A DNA stretch of 64,000 nucleotides from an uncultured Senegalimassilia sp. (lineage in GTDB: Bacteria; Actinomycetota; Coriobacteriia; Coriobacteriales; Eggerthellaceae). Both the position numbers and the translations under genes were made by a program. The notes beneath the pieces were generated by a model. It searched no databases, was not told the origin of the DNA, and saw only the letters and a program-made list of their open reading frames with translations. The stretch lies in NCBI RefSeq assembly GCF_934630535.1, contig NZ_CAKTVU010000001.1, forward strand, positions 186,001-250,000. Direction: 5' to 3'. Below are positions 43,616 to 51,558 of the stretch, piece after piece; positions within the stretch are counted from its first letter, which is position 1, and every line of letters begins with the position of its first letter.

Positions 43616-44560
43616 ATGACCGATTCCCCGTTCCACGGCGTAATCCCCCCGGTGGTCATCCCGCTGACCGAGAAGAAGCAGCTTGACCTGGAGGCCTTCG
43701 AGCGCTCCATCAACCGTATGATCGACGCCGGCGTCGACGGCTTGTTCTTCCTGGGCTCCTCGGGCGAGGTCGCGTTCCTCACCGATGCCCAGCGTTATCA
43801 CGTGCTGCAGGAGGCCGTGGCCATCGTGAACCATCGCGTGCCCGTGCTCGCCGGCATCATCGACATGGAAACCCTGCGCGTGGTCGACCAGGCCAAGCGC
43901 GCCAAGGGCTATGGCGTCGACGCGCTCGTCGCCACCGCTCCGTTCTACGCTCTGGGCGGCCCGAAGGAGACCGAGCGTCACTTCCGCGCAATCCGCGAGC
44001 ATACCGACCTGCCGCTGTTCGCCTACGACCTGCCCGTGTGCGTGCACACCAAGCTCGACCCCACCATGCTGGTGCGTCTTGGCAAGGACGGCGTGCTGCA
44101 GGGCGTGAAGGACTCCTCCGGCGACGATGTCAGCTTCCGCTGGCTGGTGCTCGAGAACGAGGACGCCGGTCATCCGCTGCAGCTGCTCACCGGTCATGAG
44201 GTGTGCGTCGACGGCGCGTACCTGGCCGGCGCCGACGGCAGCGTTCCGGGTCTGGCCAACCTTGATCCGCACAGCTATGTGGAGCAGTGGAAGGCCGCTC
44301 AGGCAGGCGACTGGAACCGCGTCAAGGAGATCCAAGACCACCTGGCCCGCCTGATGTTCCTGACCCGCGTGGTCAAGGCCACCGTTGGCTTCGGCGCCGG
44401 CGTGGGCGCGTTCAAGACGGCTCTGTGGCAGATGGGCGTGTTCAACACGAACCAGATGCGCGAGCCCGTTCAGCCGCTCGAGGGCGAGGACGTCGCGGCC
44501 ATCGTCGAGGTCATCAAGAAGGCCGGCCTCATGGACGCGGACGCTCCCATCCGCAAGTAG
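43616..44560 (+). CDS. nanA: DapA-superfamily lyase, probable N-acetylneuraminate lyase
   Basis: A 314-residue class I aldolase of the DHDPS/N-acetylneuraminate lyase superfamily. The Schiff-base lysine is K165 in QGVKDSSGD, the partner tyrosine Y137 in FAYDLP, and the carboxylate-binding GSSGE is at 47-51. The family includes many substrates. Neighbouring nagB, nagA, a ROK kinase and nanE argue for cleaving sialic acid into ManNAc and pyruvate. The motif YDLP in place of the YNIP of E. coli NanA, and GSSGE in place of GSTGE, mean that another 2-keto sugar acid is possible. A good terminator follows. Confidence 0.75.
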   Translation: MTDSPFHGVIPPVVIPLTEKKQLDLEAFERSINRMIDAGVDGLFFLGSSGEVAFLTDAQRYHVLQEAVAIVNHRVPVLAGIIDMETLRVVDQAKRAKGYGVDALVATAPFYALGGPKETERHFRAIREHTDLPLFAYDLPVCVHTKLDPTMLVRLGKDGVLQGVKDSSGDDVSFRWLVLENEDAGHPLQLLTGHEVCVDGAYLAGADGSVPGLANLDPHSYVEQWKAAQAGDWNRVKEIQDHLARLMFLTRVVKATVGFGAGVGAFKTALWQMGVFNTNQMREPVQPLEGEDVAAIVEVIKKAGLMDADAPIRK

Positions 44561-44577
44561 CTTTTCTTCGCTTTTGC

Positions 44578-44612
44578 AAGCCGGCGCAGGTTCCATCCGC
44601 GCCGGCTTTTTT
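44578..44612 (+). terminator. Rho-independent terminator after nanA-like gene
   Basis: AAGCCGGCGC (44578-44587) pairs with GCGCCGGCTT (44599-44608) and ends in TTTTTT. It implies a separate promoter for the kinase gene. Confidence 0.9.
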
Positions 44613-44676
44613 GTTTGCGGTACCATGGTTAGCACCAGGTGATAAGGTGCTTTTCGAAAAGGGAAGGGTGGGGTGC

Positions 44677-45732
44677 ATGGAATATCCCGCATACGTTGCG
44701 GCGCTTGACATCGGCGGCACGAAGATCGCCGGCGCGCTGCTGCGATACGAGCAGATCGACGCTGCCCCTGAAGTCGTGTTCGAGACCCAGGTGCCCACGC
44801 AGGCGCAGCGCGGGGGCGGCCCGGTTCTCGTCACCGTGTGCGATGTGGCGAACACGGTGCTTGCCGAGGCGCGTTCGCGCCGCGAGCAGGTGCTCGGCAT
44901 CGGCGTGTCCACCGCAGGCCGTGTGGACGCGGTCACGGGCGGTATCGCGTACGCTAACGAGATCATGCCCGGGTGGACCGGCCAGCCCATCAAGGAGCGC
45001 TTGGAGGAGTCCTGCGAGCTGCCGGTTTCGGTGCTCAACGACGTGCAGTCCCATGGGCTCGGCGAAGCGCGTTGGGGCGCTGCCAGCGGGGCCGATACGT
45101 GCATGATGATCGCTGCCGGCACGGGCATCGGCGGTGCCGTGATCGCCCATGGGCGGCTGGTTCGCGGCAACCATGGTTTTGCCGGCGAGATCGGGCATAT
45201 CGCCTGCTCGCAGGCCGTCGGCATCCCGTGCGTGTGCGGCGGCTCCGGGCATTTGGAGCTGGTGGCATCGGGAAGCGGCATCGAGGCGCGCTATGCCGAG
45301 GTCACGGGTAACCACATCGACGGCGCCGAGATCTCCCGCCGTGCAGCCGAAGGCGAGCCTGCGGCGCACAAGGTCATCATGACCGCCGGCATCGCCCTGG
45401 GTGAGGCCATTGCGGGTATCACGAACCTGCTCGATCCCGACATGGTGGTAATCGGCGGTTCCGTGCCCAAAGCGGGCACGAAGTGGCGCGCGGCGGTGCA
45501 GGAAGGCTTCGAGCGCCAGATCCCGCTGGCGCAGCGCGGCCTGCCCATCCTTGCGGCCGAGCTGGGCGGTCACGCCCCGCTCATCGGCGCTGCCGAGGAC
45601 CTGCTTGATTACCTGGAGGACGTCGAGGCCCAGCAGGAGCTGGATGAGCTTGACGATGCCCAGGGTTTTGAACCGCTCGACGAGCCGCATGGCTCCCAGG
45701 AGCAAATGGATAGGGAAGAGCCGCAGGAGTAG
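44677..45732 (+). CDS. nanK: ROK-family sugar kinase, probable N-acetylmannosamine kinase
   Basis: A 351-residue ROK kinase. ATP loop LDIGGTKIAGAL, catalytic D122 in LNDVQSHG, and AAGTGIGGAVIAHG are intact. The ROK zinc site normally reads H...CxCGxxGC; here it is H174, C185, C187 and H192 (PCVCGGSGHLE), with histidine in place of the last cysteine. The C-terminus adds an acidic Glu/Asp/Gln tail of about 40 residues. I start at the ATG at 44677 after GGGAAGGGTGGGG. Position just before nanE supports ManNAc as substrate; glucokinase or another ROK activity is the alternative. Confidence 0.8.
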   Translation: MEYPAYVAALDIGGTKIAGALLRYEQIDAAPEVVFETQVPTQAQRGGGPVLVTVCDVANTVLAEARSRREQVLGIGVSTAGRVDAVTGGIAYANEIMPGWTGQPIKERLEESCELPVSVLNDVQSHGLGEARWGAASGADTCMMIAAGTGIGGAVIAHGRLVRGNHGFAGEIGHIACSQAVGIPCVCGGSGHLELVASGSGIEARYAEVTGNHIDGAEISRRAAEGEPAAHKVIMTAGIALGEAIAGITNLLDPDMVVIGGSVPKAGTKWRAAVQEGFERQIPLAQRGLPILAAELGGHAPLIGAAEDLLDYLEDVEAQQELDELDDAQGFEPLDEPHGSQEQMDREEPQE

Positions 45733-45751
45733 CCTCCATCGGTATATCGCA

Positions 45752-45785
45752 GCGCCCGGCGCCGTGGATTCGCGGCTACGGGCGC
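45752..45785 (+). promoter_or_regulatory. Hairpin between nanK and nanE
   Basis: GCGCCCG (45752-45758) pairs with CGGGCGC (45779-45785), without a T-run; probably an intra-operon structure. Confidence 0.4.
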
Positions 45786-45816
45786 CGCTTGTTTTCGATT
45801 ATGAAAGGATAGGGAA

Positions 45817-46497
45817 ATGGATCCCATCATCGAGCAATTGCGCGGCAAGGTCATCGTCAGCTGCCAGGCATATATGGGCGAGCCCCTGCGCCACCCCGAG
45901 ACCATGGCGCAGATGGCCCGTGCGTGCGAGCTGGGCGGCGCCGGCGGCATCCGCTGTCAGGGCCTGTCCGACATCGCGGCTATCAAGGGTCGCACCGAGG
46001 TGCCCGTCATCGGCATCTGGAAGGAAGGCCATGAGGGCGTCTACATCACGCCTACGCTGCGTCATGCGCGCGCCTGCGTGATGGCCGGCGCCGATATCGT
46101 GGCCATCGACGCTACGGATCGCCCGCGCCCTGACGGTAAGACGCTCGAGGACACGGTGCGCCCGCTGAAGGAGGAAGGCGTGCTCGTGATGGCGGACTGC
46201 TCCACCATCGAGGACATCCGCCATGCGTTCGCCATCGGCTGCGACATCGCCTCCACCACGCTTTCGCACCCCGGCGCCGCCATCGATTGCGGTATGGCCG
46301 ACGGCCCGGATGTCGCGCTGGTTCGCCAGGCGGTGGAAGAGTTCCCCGACAAACCGGTTATCTGCGAGGGCCGCGTGCACACGCCGGCCGATGCGAAGGC
46401 GGCTATGGACGCTGGTGCGTGGGCCGTGGTGGTCGGCACCGCCATCACGCATCCCACCAGCATCACCAGCTGGTTCGTGGAGGCTGCTGGCAAGTAG
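45817..46497 (+). CDS. nanE: N-acetylmannosamine-6-phosphate 2-epimerase
   Basis: Converts ManNAc-6-phosphate to GlcNAc-6-phosphate, joining sialic-acid breakdown to NagA. The 226-residue TIM barrel has VSCQAYMGEPLRHPETMAQMA, GGAGGIRCQG, VPVIGIWKEGHEGVYITPT, GADIVAIDATDRPRP and ICEGRVHTPADAKAAMDAGAWAVVVGTAITHP, all NanE signatures. GAAAGGATAGGGAA precedes the ATG. Its presence is the best evidence that the cluster handles sialic acid or ManNAc. Confidence 0.95.
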   Translation: MDPIIEQLRGKVIVSCQAYMGEPLRHPETMAQMARACELGGAGGIRCQGLSDIAAIKGRTEVPVIGIWKEGHEGVYITPTLRHARACVMAGADIVAIDATDRPRPDGKTLEDTVRPLKEEGVLVMADCSTIEDIRHAFAIGCDIASTTLSHPGAAIDCGMADGPDVALVRQAVEEFPDKPVICEGRVHTPADAKAAMDAGAWAVVVGTAITHPTSITSWFVEAAGK

Positions 46498-46507
46498 TTC
46501 GCGGCAT

Positions 46508-46541
46508 AAAAAACGCCCCGCCGTTTGGCGGGGCGTTTTTT
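46508..46541. terminator. Bidirectional terminator between nanE and the ABC operon
   Basis: AAAAAACGCCCCGCC (46508-46522), loop GTTT, GGCGGGGCGTTTTTT (46527-46541): a 15-bp perfect stem with A- and T-runs that serves both strands. Confidence 0.95.
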
Positions 46542-46549
46542 ATAGGTTG

Positions 46550-47398
46550 CTACTTACCCAGGTCGGGATGGAGCAGGGACGGGGCGGCGCCCAGGAGCAG
46601 GCGCGTGTAGTCGTCCTTGGGGTTGTTGAAGATCTGCTCGGCGGTGCCGCGCTCAACGGCCTGACCATGGTTCATGACGATGATCTGGTCGGAGATGTAG
46701 CGGACCGTCTGGATGTCATGGCTGATGAACACCATGGCAAGGTTGAGCTCCTTCTTCAGATCCATGAGCAGGTTCAGGATCTGGGCGCGCACGGACACGT
46801 CGAGGGCCGAGGTGGGCTCATCGGCGATGATGGCATCGGGCTTCAGGGACAGCGCACGGGCGATTGCCACGCGCTGGCGCTGACCGCCGGACATCTGGCC
46901 GGGCAGCGCCTCGAGAACGCTGTTGGGAAGGCCGACCATCTCGATGAGCTCGCGCACGCGGGCTTCACGGGACTTCGCGTCGCCGACCTTGTGCACGATC
47001 ATGGGGTCCATGAGCTGCTCGCGCACGGTCATACGCGCGTTCAGGGCTGTTGCCGGGTCCTGGAACACGACGGAGATGACGCGGCCGATAATCTTACGCT
47101 GCGCTGCGGAGCGCTTCGTGACATCGGTGCCCTTGAAGTACACGTGGCCGGACGTGGGGGTCTGCAGACCGCACATGACGTTGGCTGTGGTGGACTTGCC
47201 GCAGCCCGATTCGCCTACGATGCCGATGGTCTGGCCCGGCATGAGCTTCAGGGACAGGCCGTTGACGGCGTGGACCTTGTTGGGGTGCAGCAGCGAGCCG
47301 GTGCGCGTTTTGAACACCACATGGATATCATCAAGGAAGATGATCGGCGTTTGCTCATCGTTGTTGGCGACGGCGGCATTGTTGGTTGCTTCGGCCAT
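46550..47398 (-). CDS. ABC transporter ATP-binding protein, OppF/DppF type
   Basis: A 282-residue ATPase of the oligopeptide/dipeptide importer group. Walker A GESGCGKSTTA, VVFQDPATALNARMTV, signature MSGGQRQRVAIARAL, Walker B IIADEPTSALD and ISHD are intact, and the C-terminal oligo_HPY-like tail is short. Its ATG overlaps the stop of the upstream fusion gene by one base (TAATG), so it is translationally coupled. It is the last gene of the minus-strand transporter unit. Confidence 0.93.
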   Translation of the reverse strand: MAEATNNAAVANNDEQTPIIFLDDIHVVFKTRTGSLLHPNKVHAVNGLSLKLMPGQTIGIVGESGCGKSTTANVMCGLQTPTSGHVYFKGTDVTKRSAAQRKIIGRVISVVFQDPATALNARMTVREQLMDPMIVHKVGDAKSREARVRELIEMVGLPNSVLEALPGQMSGGQRQRVAIARALSLKPDAIIADEPTSALDVSVRAQILNLLMDLKKELNLAMVFISHDIQTVRYISDQIIVMNHGQAVERGTAEQIFNNPKDDYTRLLLGAAPSLLHPDLGK

Positions 47399-49419
47399 TA
47401 GTTCGCACCTCCCGTGAGATAGGGCTTGACGCCGATGCGCTTCAGCTCGCTGTCAGGCAGCTCGGCGTAGTAGTGGTCGGAATTCGCCACGCGCTTGAGC
47501 ATGGGGCGCACGTTCGACGTCTTGTCCGGGTGGCTGGAGCGCGGACGGAAGCGATCGCCTTCGGGGAAGTCCTTCGGCGAAGGCACCGAGCCGGGAACCT
47601 GATGCAGGCGTGCGCCGCCGGCCTCGATGGACAGAACGGAGCCGAGCAGGCCGCGCGTGTACTCGTGGATGGGGTTGGTGAGGATCTCCTTCACCGGGCC
47701 CTGCTCCACAACCTGGCCTGCGTACATGACGGTGATGGAGTTGGCGACCTCGGCAACGAGTGCCAGGTCGTGGCTCACGAACACCATGGCGAAGCCAAGC
47801 TCGTGCTGCAGCTTGTTCAGCAGGTCGATGACCTGTTTCTGGACCGTCACGTCAAGGGCGGTGGTGGGTTCGTCGGCGATGACCAGCTTGGGGTCGCGCG
47901 TCAGGGCCATGGCGATGAGCACGCGCTGACGCTGGCCGCCGGAGAGCTCATGCGGGTAGGAATCGAGCGTGCGCTTCGGATCCAGGCCGACCAGCTCGAG
48001 CAGCTCCTCAGCGGTGCGGGTGCCGCCGCGCTTGGTCAGCTGCTTCATCTGGGAGCGGATGAGCATGGAGGGGTTGAGCGAGGACAAGGCGTCCTGGTAG
48101 ACCATGGCGATCTCGCGGCCGCGCAGCTCGTTCATCTCCTTGTCGGAGAGGTTGAGCAGGTTCTTGCCGTCGTACATGATCTCGCCGGAGATCTCGGCCT
48201 TCTTGTCGAGCAGGCCCATGATGGCCAAGCTGGTGATGGACTTGCCGCAGCCGGACTCGCCCACAAGGCCCATGGTCTGGCGCGGGCGCACCACGAAGCT
48301 GACGTGGTCGACCACGTTCACGTCGCCATGGCGGGGGAACTTGATGCACAGGTCCTTTACTTCCAGGATGGGCGGCACGTCGGTGCGGGCCTCGAAGCGG
48401 TCGGTGCGCGTAAGCTCGGCTTCCTTAAGGGCGGCCAGGCGCTTGTTCAGCATGTCGGCCTGAGCGGCGTAGGCCAGCGTCGGGTCGGCGACCATGCGGT
48501 CGGCCTCGCGGTCCTTGTTCAGGTCGTTCTCGTCAACCTTCACGGCGCTCTTCGGCGCGGCGATGGCGTCGGTGATGCCCTCGGAGACGATGTTGAGGCA
48601 CAGAACGGTCAGCATGATCATGATGCCGGGGAACAGCGCCTGCCACCAACGGCCGGCTAGCACGCCGTTACGGGCGTCGGCCAGGATGTTGCCCCAGGTG
48701 GGGGTGGGCTCGGGGATGCCGGCGCTGATGAAGGCCAGGGAGGCCTCGAACACGATGGCGTCGGCCACGAGCACGATGGTGAACACGAGGACGGGGGCCA
48801 CGCAGTTGCGCACGACGTGCTTCCACAGGATCCACGGGGCGCGGGCGCCGGAGACGACGACTGCGCGGACGTAGTCCTGGTTGTACTCGCTCATGACGTT
48901 GGCGCGCACGATACGGGCGATCTGCGGGATGTACAGAAAGCCGATGGCGAAGATGAGCGAGGGCACGGAGTTGCCGAACACCACGATGAAGGTGGCGGCA
49001 AGCGCGATGCCGGGGAAGGACATGATGATGTCCAGGATTCGCATGATGACGTTGGCGATGCGCGGACGCACAACGGCGGCGATAGCGCCGATGATGGAGC
49101 CCACGACCAGCGCGAAGCCGGTAGCGCCCAGGCCGATGACCAGGGAGTACTTAGCGCCGCACATCAGGCGGGACATAACGTCGCGGCCCTTGTCGTCGGT
49201 GCCGAACAGGTGCGCGGAATCAGGCGCGCAGAACGAGGTGAAGATCTCGTAGGGGCTGTAGGGCGCGATGAAGTCGGCCAGAGCGGCCACGACGATGATA
49301 GCGATGAGGATGACCAGTGAGATACGCGCGCCGATGGTCATGTTCTTCCAGCGACGGAAGCGGACCTTGCCGGCGCCGTCCTCCATCTTCTTGGTGAGGT
49401 CGCCACGAAGTTGAACCAT
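47398..49419 (-). CDS. Fused ABC permease-ATPase (DppC-DppD type)
   Basis: A 673-residue protein joining a permease and its ATPase. Residues about 1-290 are a DppC/OppC permease, with helix 1 near 30-50, HLFGTDDKGRDVMSRLMCGAKYSL and the EAA loop DYVRAVVVSGARAPWILWKHVV. A charged linker (about 290-345) leads to a DppD/OppD ATPase (about 350-620) with GESGCGKSITS, MVYQDALSSLNPSM, LSGGQRQRVLIAMAL, IADEPTTALD and VSHD, then an oligo_HPY-type tail with VPSPKDFP. Only two bases separate its ATG from the preceding permease stop. Such permease-ATPase fusions are uncommon. Confidence 0.93.
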   Translation of the reverse strand: MVQLRGDLTKKMEDGAGKVRFRRWKNMTIGARISLVILIAIIVVAALADFIAPYSPYEIFTSFCAPDSAHLFGTDDKGRDVMSRLMCGAKYSLVIGLGATGFALVVGSIIGAIAAVVRPRIANVIMRILDIIMSFPGIALAATFIVVFGNSVPSLIFAIGFLYIPQIARIVRANVMSEYNQDYVRAVVVSGARAPWILWKHVVRNCVAPVLVFTIVLVADAIVFEASLAFISAGIPEPTPTWGNILADARNGVLAGRWWQALFPGIMIMLTVLCLNIVSEGITDAIAAPKSAVKVDENDLNKDREADRMVADPTLAYAAQADMLNKRLAALKEAELTRTDRFEARTDVPPILEVKDLCIKFPRHGDVNVVDHVSFVVRPRQTMGLVGESGCGKSITSLAIMGLLDKKAEISGEIMYDGKNLLNLSDKEMNELRGREIAMVYQDALSSLNPSMLIRSQMKQLTKRGGTRTAEELLELVGLDPKRTLDSYPHELSGGQRQRVLIAMALTRDPKLVIADEPTTALDVTVQKQVIDLLNKLQHELGFAMVFVSHDLALVAEVANSITVMYAGQVVEQGPVKEILTNPIHEYTRGLLGSVLSIEAGGARLHQVPGSVPSPKDFPEGDRFRPRSSHPDKTSNVRPMLKRVANSDHYYAELPDSELKRIGVKPYLTGGAN

Positions 49420-49422
49420 ACT

Positions 49423-50379
49423 CTACACCGTCCTAATTCGCGGATCGATAAGGATGTAGAGCATGTCGACGATGACGTTCACGATGATGAACGTGATGGC
49501 GACGACGAGAACGACACCCTGAACCAACATGACGTAATTCGAGGTAACGCCGGAGACGATGGCCATGCCCATGCCCGGAAGCGCGAAGATGACCTCGAGG
49601 ACCACGGCGCCGCCGATCATGTAGCCGAACTTCAGGCCGAGCACGGTGACGGGCGTGATAAGCGCGTTGCGCAGCACGTTGCGGGCGACGACGGTGCCGT
49701 AGGGGATGCCGAAGCCGCGGGCGGTGCGCACGTAATCCTTGTCGAGCTCCTCGACCATGGACGTGCGGATGATGCGCGTCATCTGGCCGGTCAGCGGCAC
49801 GGCAAGGGCGATGCCGGGCATGGCCATGCGCGCAAGCCATCCGCCGGGATCTTGCGTGAACGCAGGCAGGGCGCCGGATGCCGGCAACAGGTGCAGCGTT
49901 GAGGAGAACAACAGGATGAACAGCACCGACAGCCAGAACGACGGCGTGGCGATGCAGGCGATGGAGAAGATACGGATGACCTGGTCCGGCCAGCGGTCGC
50001 GATACAGGGCGGACACGACGCCGAGGATGGCGCTGGCAACGATGGCGATGATGAAGCCGAAGAAGCCGAGCTGCAGCGTGATGGGCAGCGCGGTGGCGAT
50101 GCGAGCGGACACGGACTGGTTCGAGGGACCGAACGTGCCCAGGTCGCCATGGAAGAAGCCGGCCATGTAGTCGCCGTAGCGCACGATCAGCGGATCGTTG
50201 AGGCCGTGCTCGACGCGGTAGGCCTCCAACTGGTCGGGTGACGCGTTTTCGCCAAGCGCCGAGAAGGCGGGGTCGATAGGCGAAAGCGACATCAGGAAGA
50301 AGACGAGAACGGTGACACCGAACACCATGATGGGCAGCCAAAGCAGGCGATTGCCGATCAGTCGAAGCAGGTTGTTCAC
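49423..50379 (-). CDS. ABC transporter permease, OppB/DppB type
   Basis: A 318-residue inner-membrane permease with six helices. N-terminal RLIGNRLLWLPIMVFGVTVLVF, the GLNDPLIVRYGDYMAGFFHGDLG loop, and the EAA region DYVRTARGFGIPYGTVVARNVLRNAL are family signatures. I start at GTG (50379), which has a textbook AAAGGAGGGG six bases upstream; an ATG 27 bases earlier has no such site. It is followed by the fused permease-ATPase gene after three bases. Confidence 0.94.
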   Translation of the reverse strand: MNNLLRLIGNRLLWLPIMVFGVTVLVFFLMSLSPIDPAFSALGENASPDQLEAYRVEHGLNDPLIVRYGDYMAGFFHGDLGTFGPSNQSVSARIATALPITLQLGFFGFIIAIVASAILGVVSALYRDRWPDQVIRIFSIACIATPSFWLSVLFILLFSSTLHLLPASGALPAFTQDPGGWLARMAMPGIALAVPLTGQMTRIIRTSMVEELDKDYVRTARGFGIPYGTVVARNVLRNALITPVTVLGLKFGYMIGGAVVLEVIFALPGMGMAIVSGVTSNYVMLVQGVVLVVAITFIIVNVIVDMLYILIDPRIRTV

Positions 50380-50470
50380 TCGATCCCCTCCTTTCTGTAG
50401 GCTCATAAGAGCATGCTTACGTTACGTGGTTTGCAATCGTTCAGCCCACGCAGGCTGGCAAACCTTCCAC

Positions 50471-50495
50471 ATTATACCGATTTGCAAGATATCTT
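50471..50495 (-). promoter_or_regulatory. Minus-strand -10 and palindrome before the permease genes
   Basis: On the minus strand TATAAT occupies 50476-50471, about 92 bp before the permease start. A perfect 10-bp palindrome AAGATATCTT (50486-50495) lies in the spacer/-35 region, a possible operator. This AT-rich patch stands out. Confidence 0.5.
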
Positions 50496-50521
50496 CGCAG
50501 ATAAACGGCGAAATAGGATAA

Positions 50522-51424
50522 CTAATCAGCCAACTGCTTCTCGCAGACGTGCCACCAGTTGTTGCCGGTGCCGCGCGCGTATTCGCAGCCGACGCAGGGC
50601 TTGGTGCAGAACTCGGCGCTTTTCATCTCGTCGGGGAATAGATCGTGCCCGTCGTAAGGGGTGCGCGGCAGCTCGGGGTCGGCCTGCTCCATGCCGCGGA
50701 TGAACATGGACGCCATCTGCTTCATGCCCAGCGCGGTGGGGTGGGTTCCGTCGATGGCGTCGTAGTCGTAGCCGAACGCCTGCATGTCCACGAGGTAGCA
50801 GCTGTCGGCATCGCCCGCGGCTGCGCGGATGATCTTGTTGTACTCGTCGACGCAGATGCCGCGGAACCAGCGCGGCGACGTGGGGCGATGCGCGCCCTTC
50901 ACGCGTCCGGGCAGCAGCGTGGAGACCCAGATGCGGGCGCTCGGGTATTGAGCGTGCATGGTGGCCAGCATGCGGCGGAAGGATTCCTCGAAGTTGGCAA
51001 GGGTGCCTTCGGGGGCCATGCCCGCCACTTTGCCATGGTCGGGGCACTCTGCCGCAAGCTTCGGCGGTGCGGAAGGCGTTGCCGCGCATATCTGCGCGTA
51101 CCCCGAGCCCCAGCCATAATCGTTGATGCCGATATGCACGAGAATGTCATCGGGGGTACGCCCGTCGGCCTGCAGATGCTCGATGCGCTCTGGCGAGGCT
51201 CCGACGGGGAAGTCGCGGCCCTCCACCACGCAGCCCGACCAGGATGCGTTGGCCAGGAACTGCCCGCCGAAATGATCGATGACCTGGCCCCACCAGGTGT
51301 CGTGCGGCGTCTTCACGCCGGTGAGCTCGAGCTGCTCGCCTTCGAAGAACACGCGCCAGCCTTGCGGCAGGATGCCCTCGAAGGAGCTGATGGAGTCTCC
51401 GTATACGGAAAACAAACGTGTCAT
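50522..51424 (-). CDS. SGNH/GDSL-family hydrolase with C-terminal cysteine cluster
   Basis: A 300-residue esterase-type hydrolase without a signal peptide, so it should act in the cytoplasm. Block I has catalytic S11 (GDSIS), block II G64, block III N101 (GINDYGWG) and block V D225 and H228 (DGTHP). The C-terminal 30 residues carry four cysteines (C273, C277, C280, C294), a possible zinc knuckle not usual for the family. It lies between the binding protein and permease genes of the transporter, so it may remove O-acetyl groups from imported sugars such as sialic acids. That role is an inference; other acyl or carbohydrate esters are possible. Confidence 0.85.
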   Translation of the reverse strand: MTRLFSVYGDSISSFEGILPQGWRVFFEGEQLELTGVKTPHDTWWGQVIDHFGGQFLANASWSGCVVEGRDFPVGASPERIEHLQADGRTPDDILVHIGINDYGWGSGYAQICAATPSAPPKLAAECPDHGKVAGMAPEGTLANFEESFRRMLATMHAQYPSARIWVSTLLPGRVKGAHRPTSPRWFRGICVDEYNKIIRAAAGDADSCYLVDMQAFGYDYDAIDGTHPTALGMKQMASMFIRGMEQADPELPRTPYDGHDLFPDEMKSAEFCTKPCVGCEYARGTGNNWWHVCEKQLAD

Positions 51425-51501
51425 GCGGTGATAACCCCCCTAAATTGAATTGACGTGTTCATGGTATACGCTTCGCGCGCGCATGGGGTCAAGACGCAAA
51501 G

Positions 51502-51530
51502 AAAGCCCACCTCGAAATGAGGCGGGCTTT
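51502..51530 (-). terminator. Terminator of the substrate-binding protein gene
   Basis: AAAGCCCACCTC (51502-51513) and GAGGCGGGCTTT (51519-51530) pair except for one A-C mismatch. Read on the minus strand it ends in GGGCTTTCTTT. It may reduce readthrough into the SGNH gene. Confidence 0.75.
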
Positions 51531-51558
51531 CCGGTTGCAGCCTATAACCTGGCGGTTA

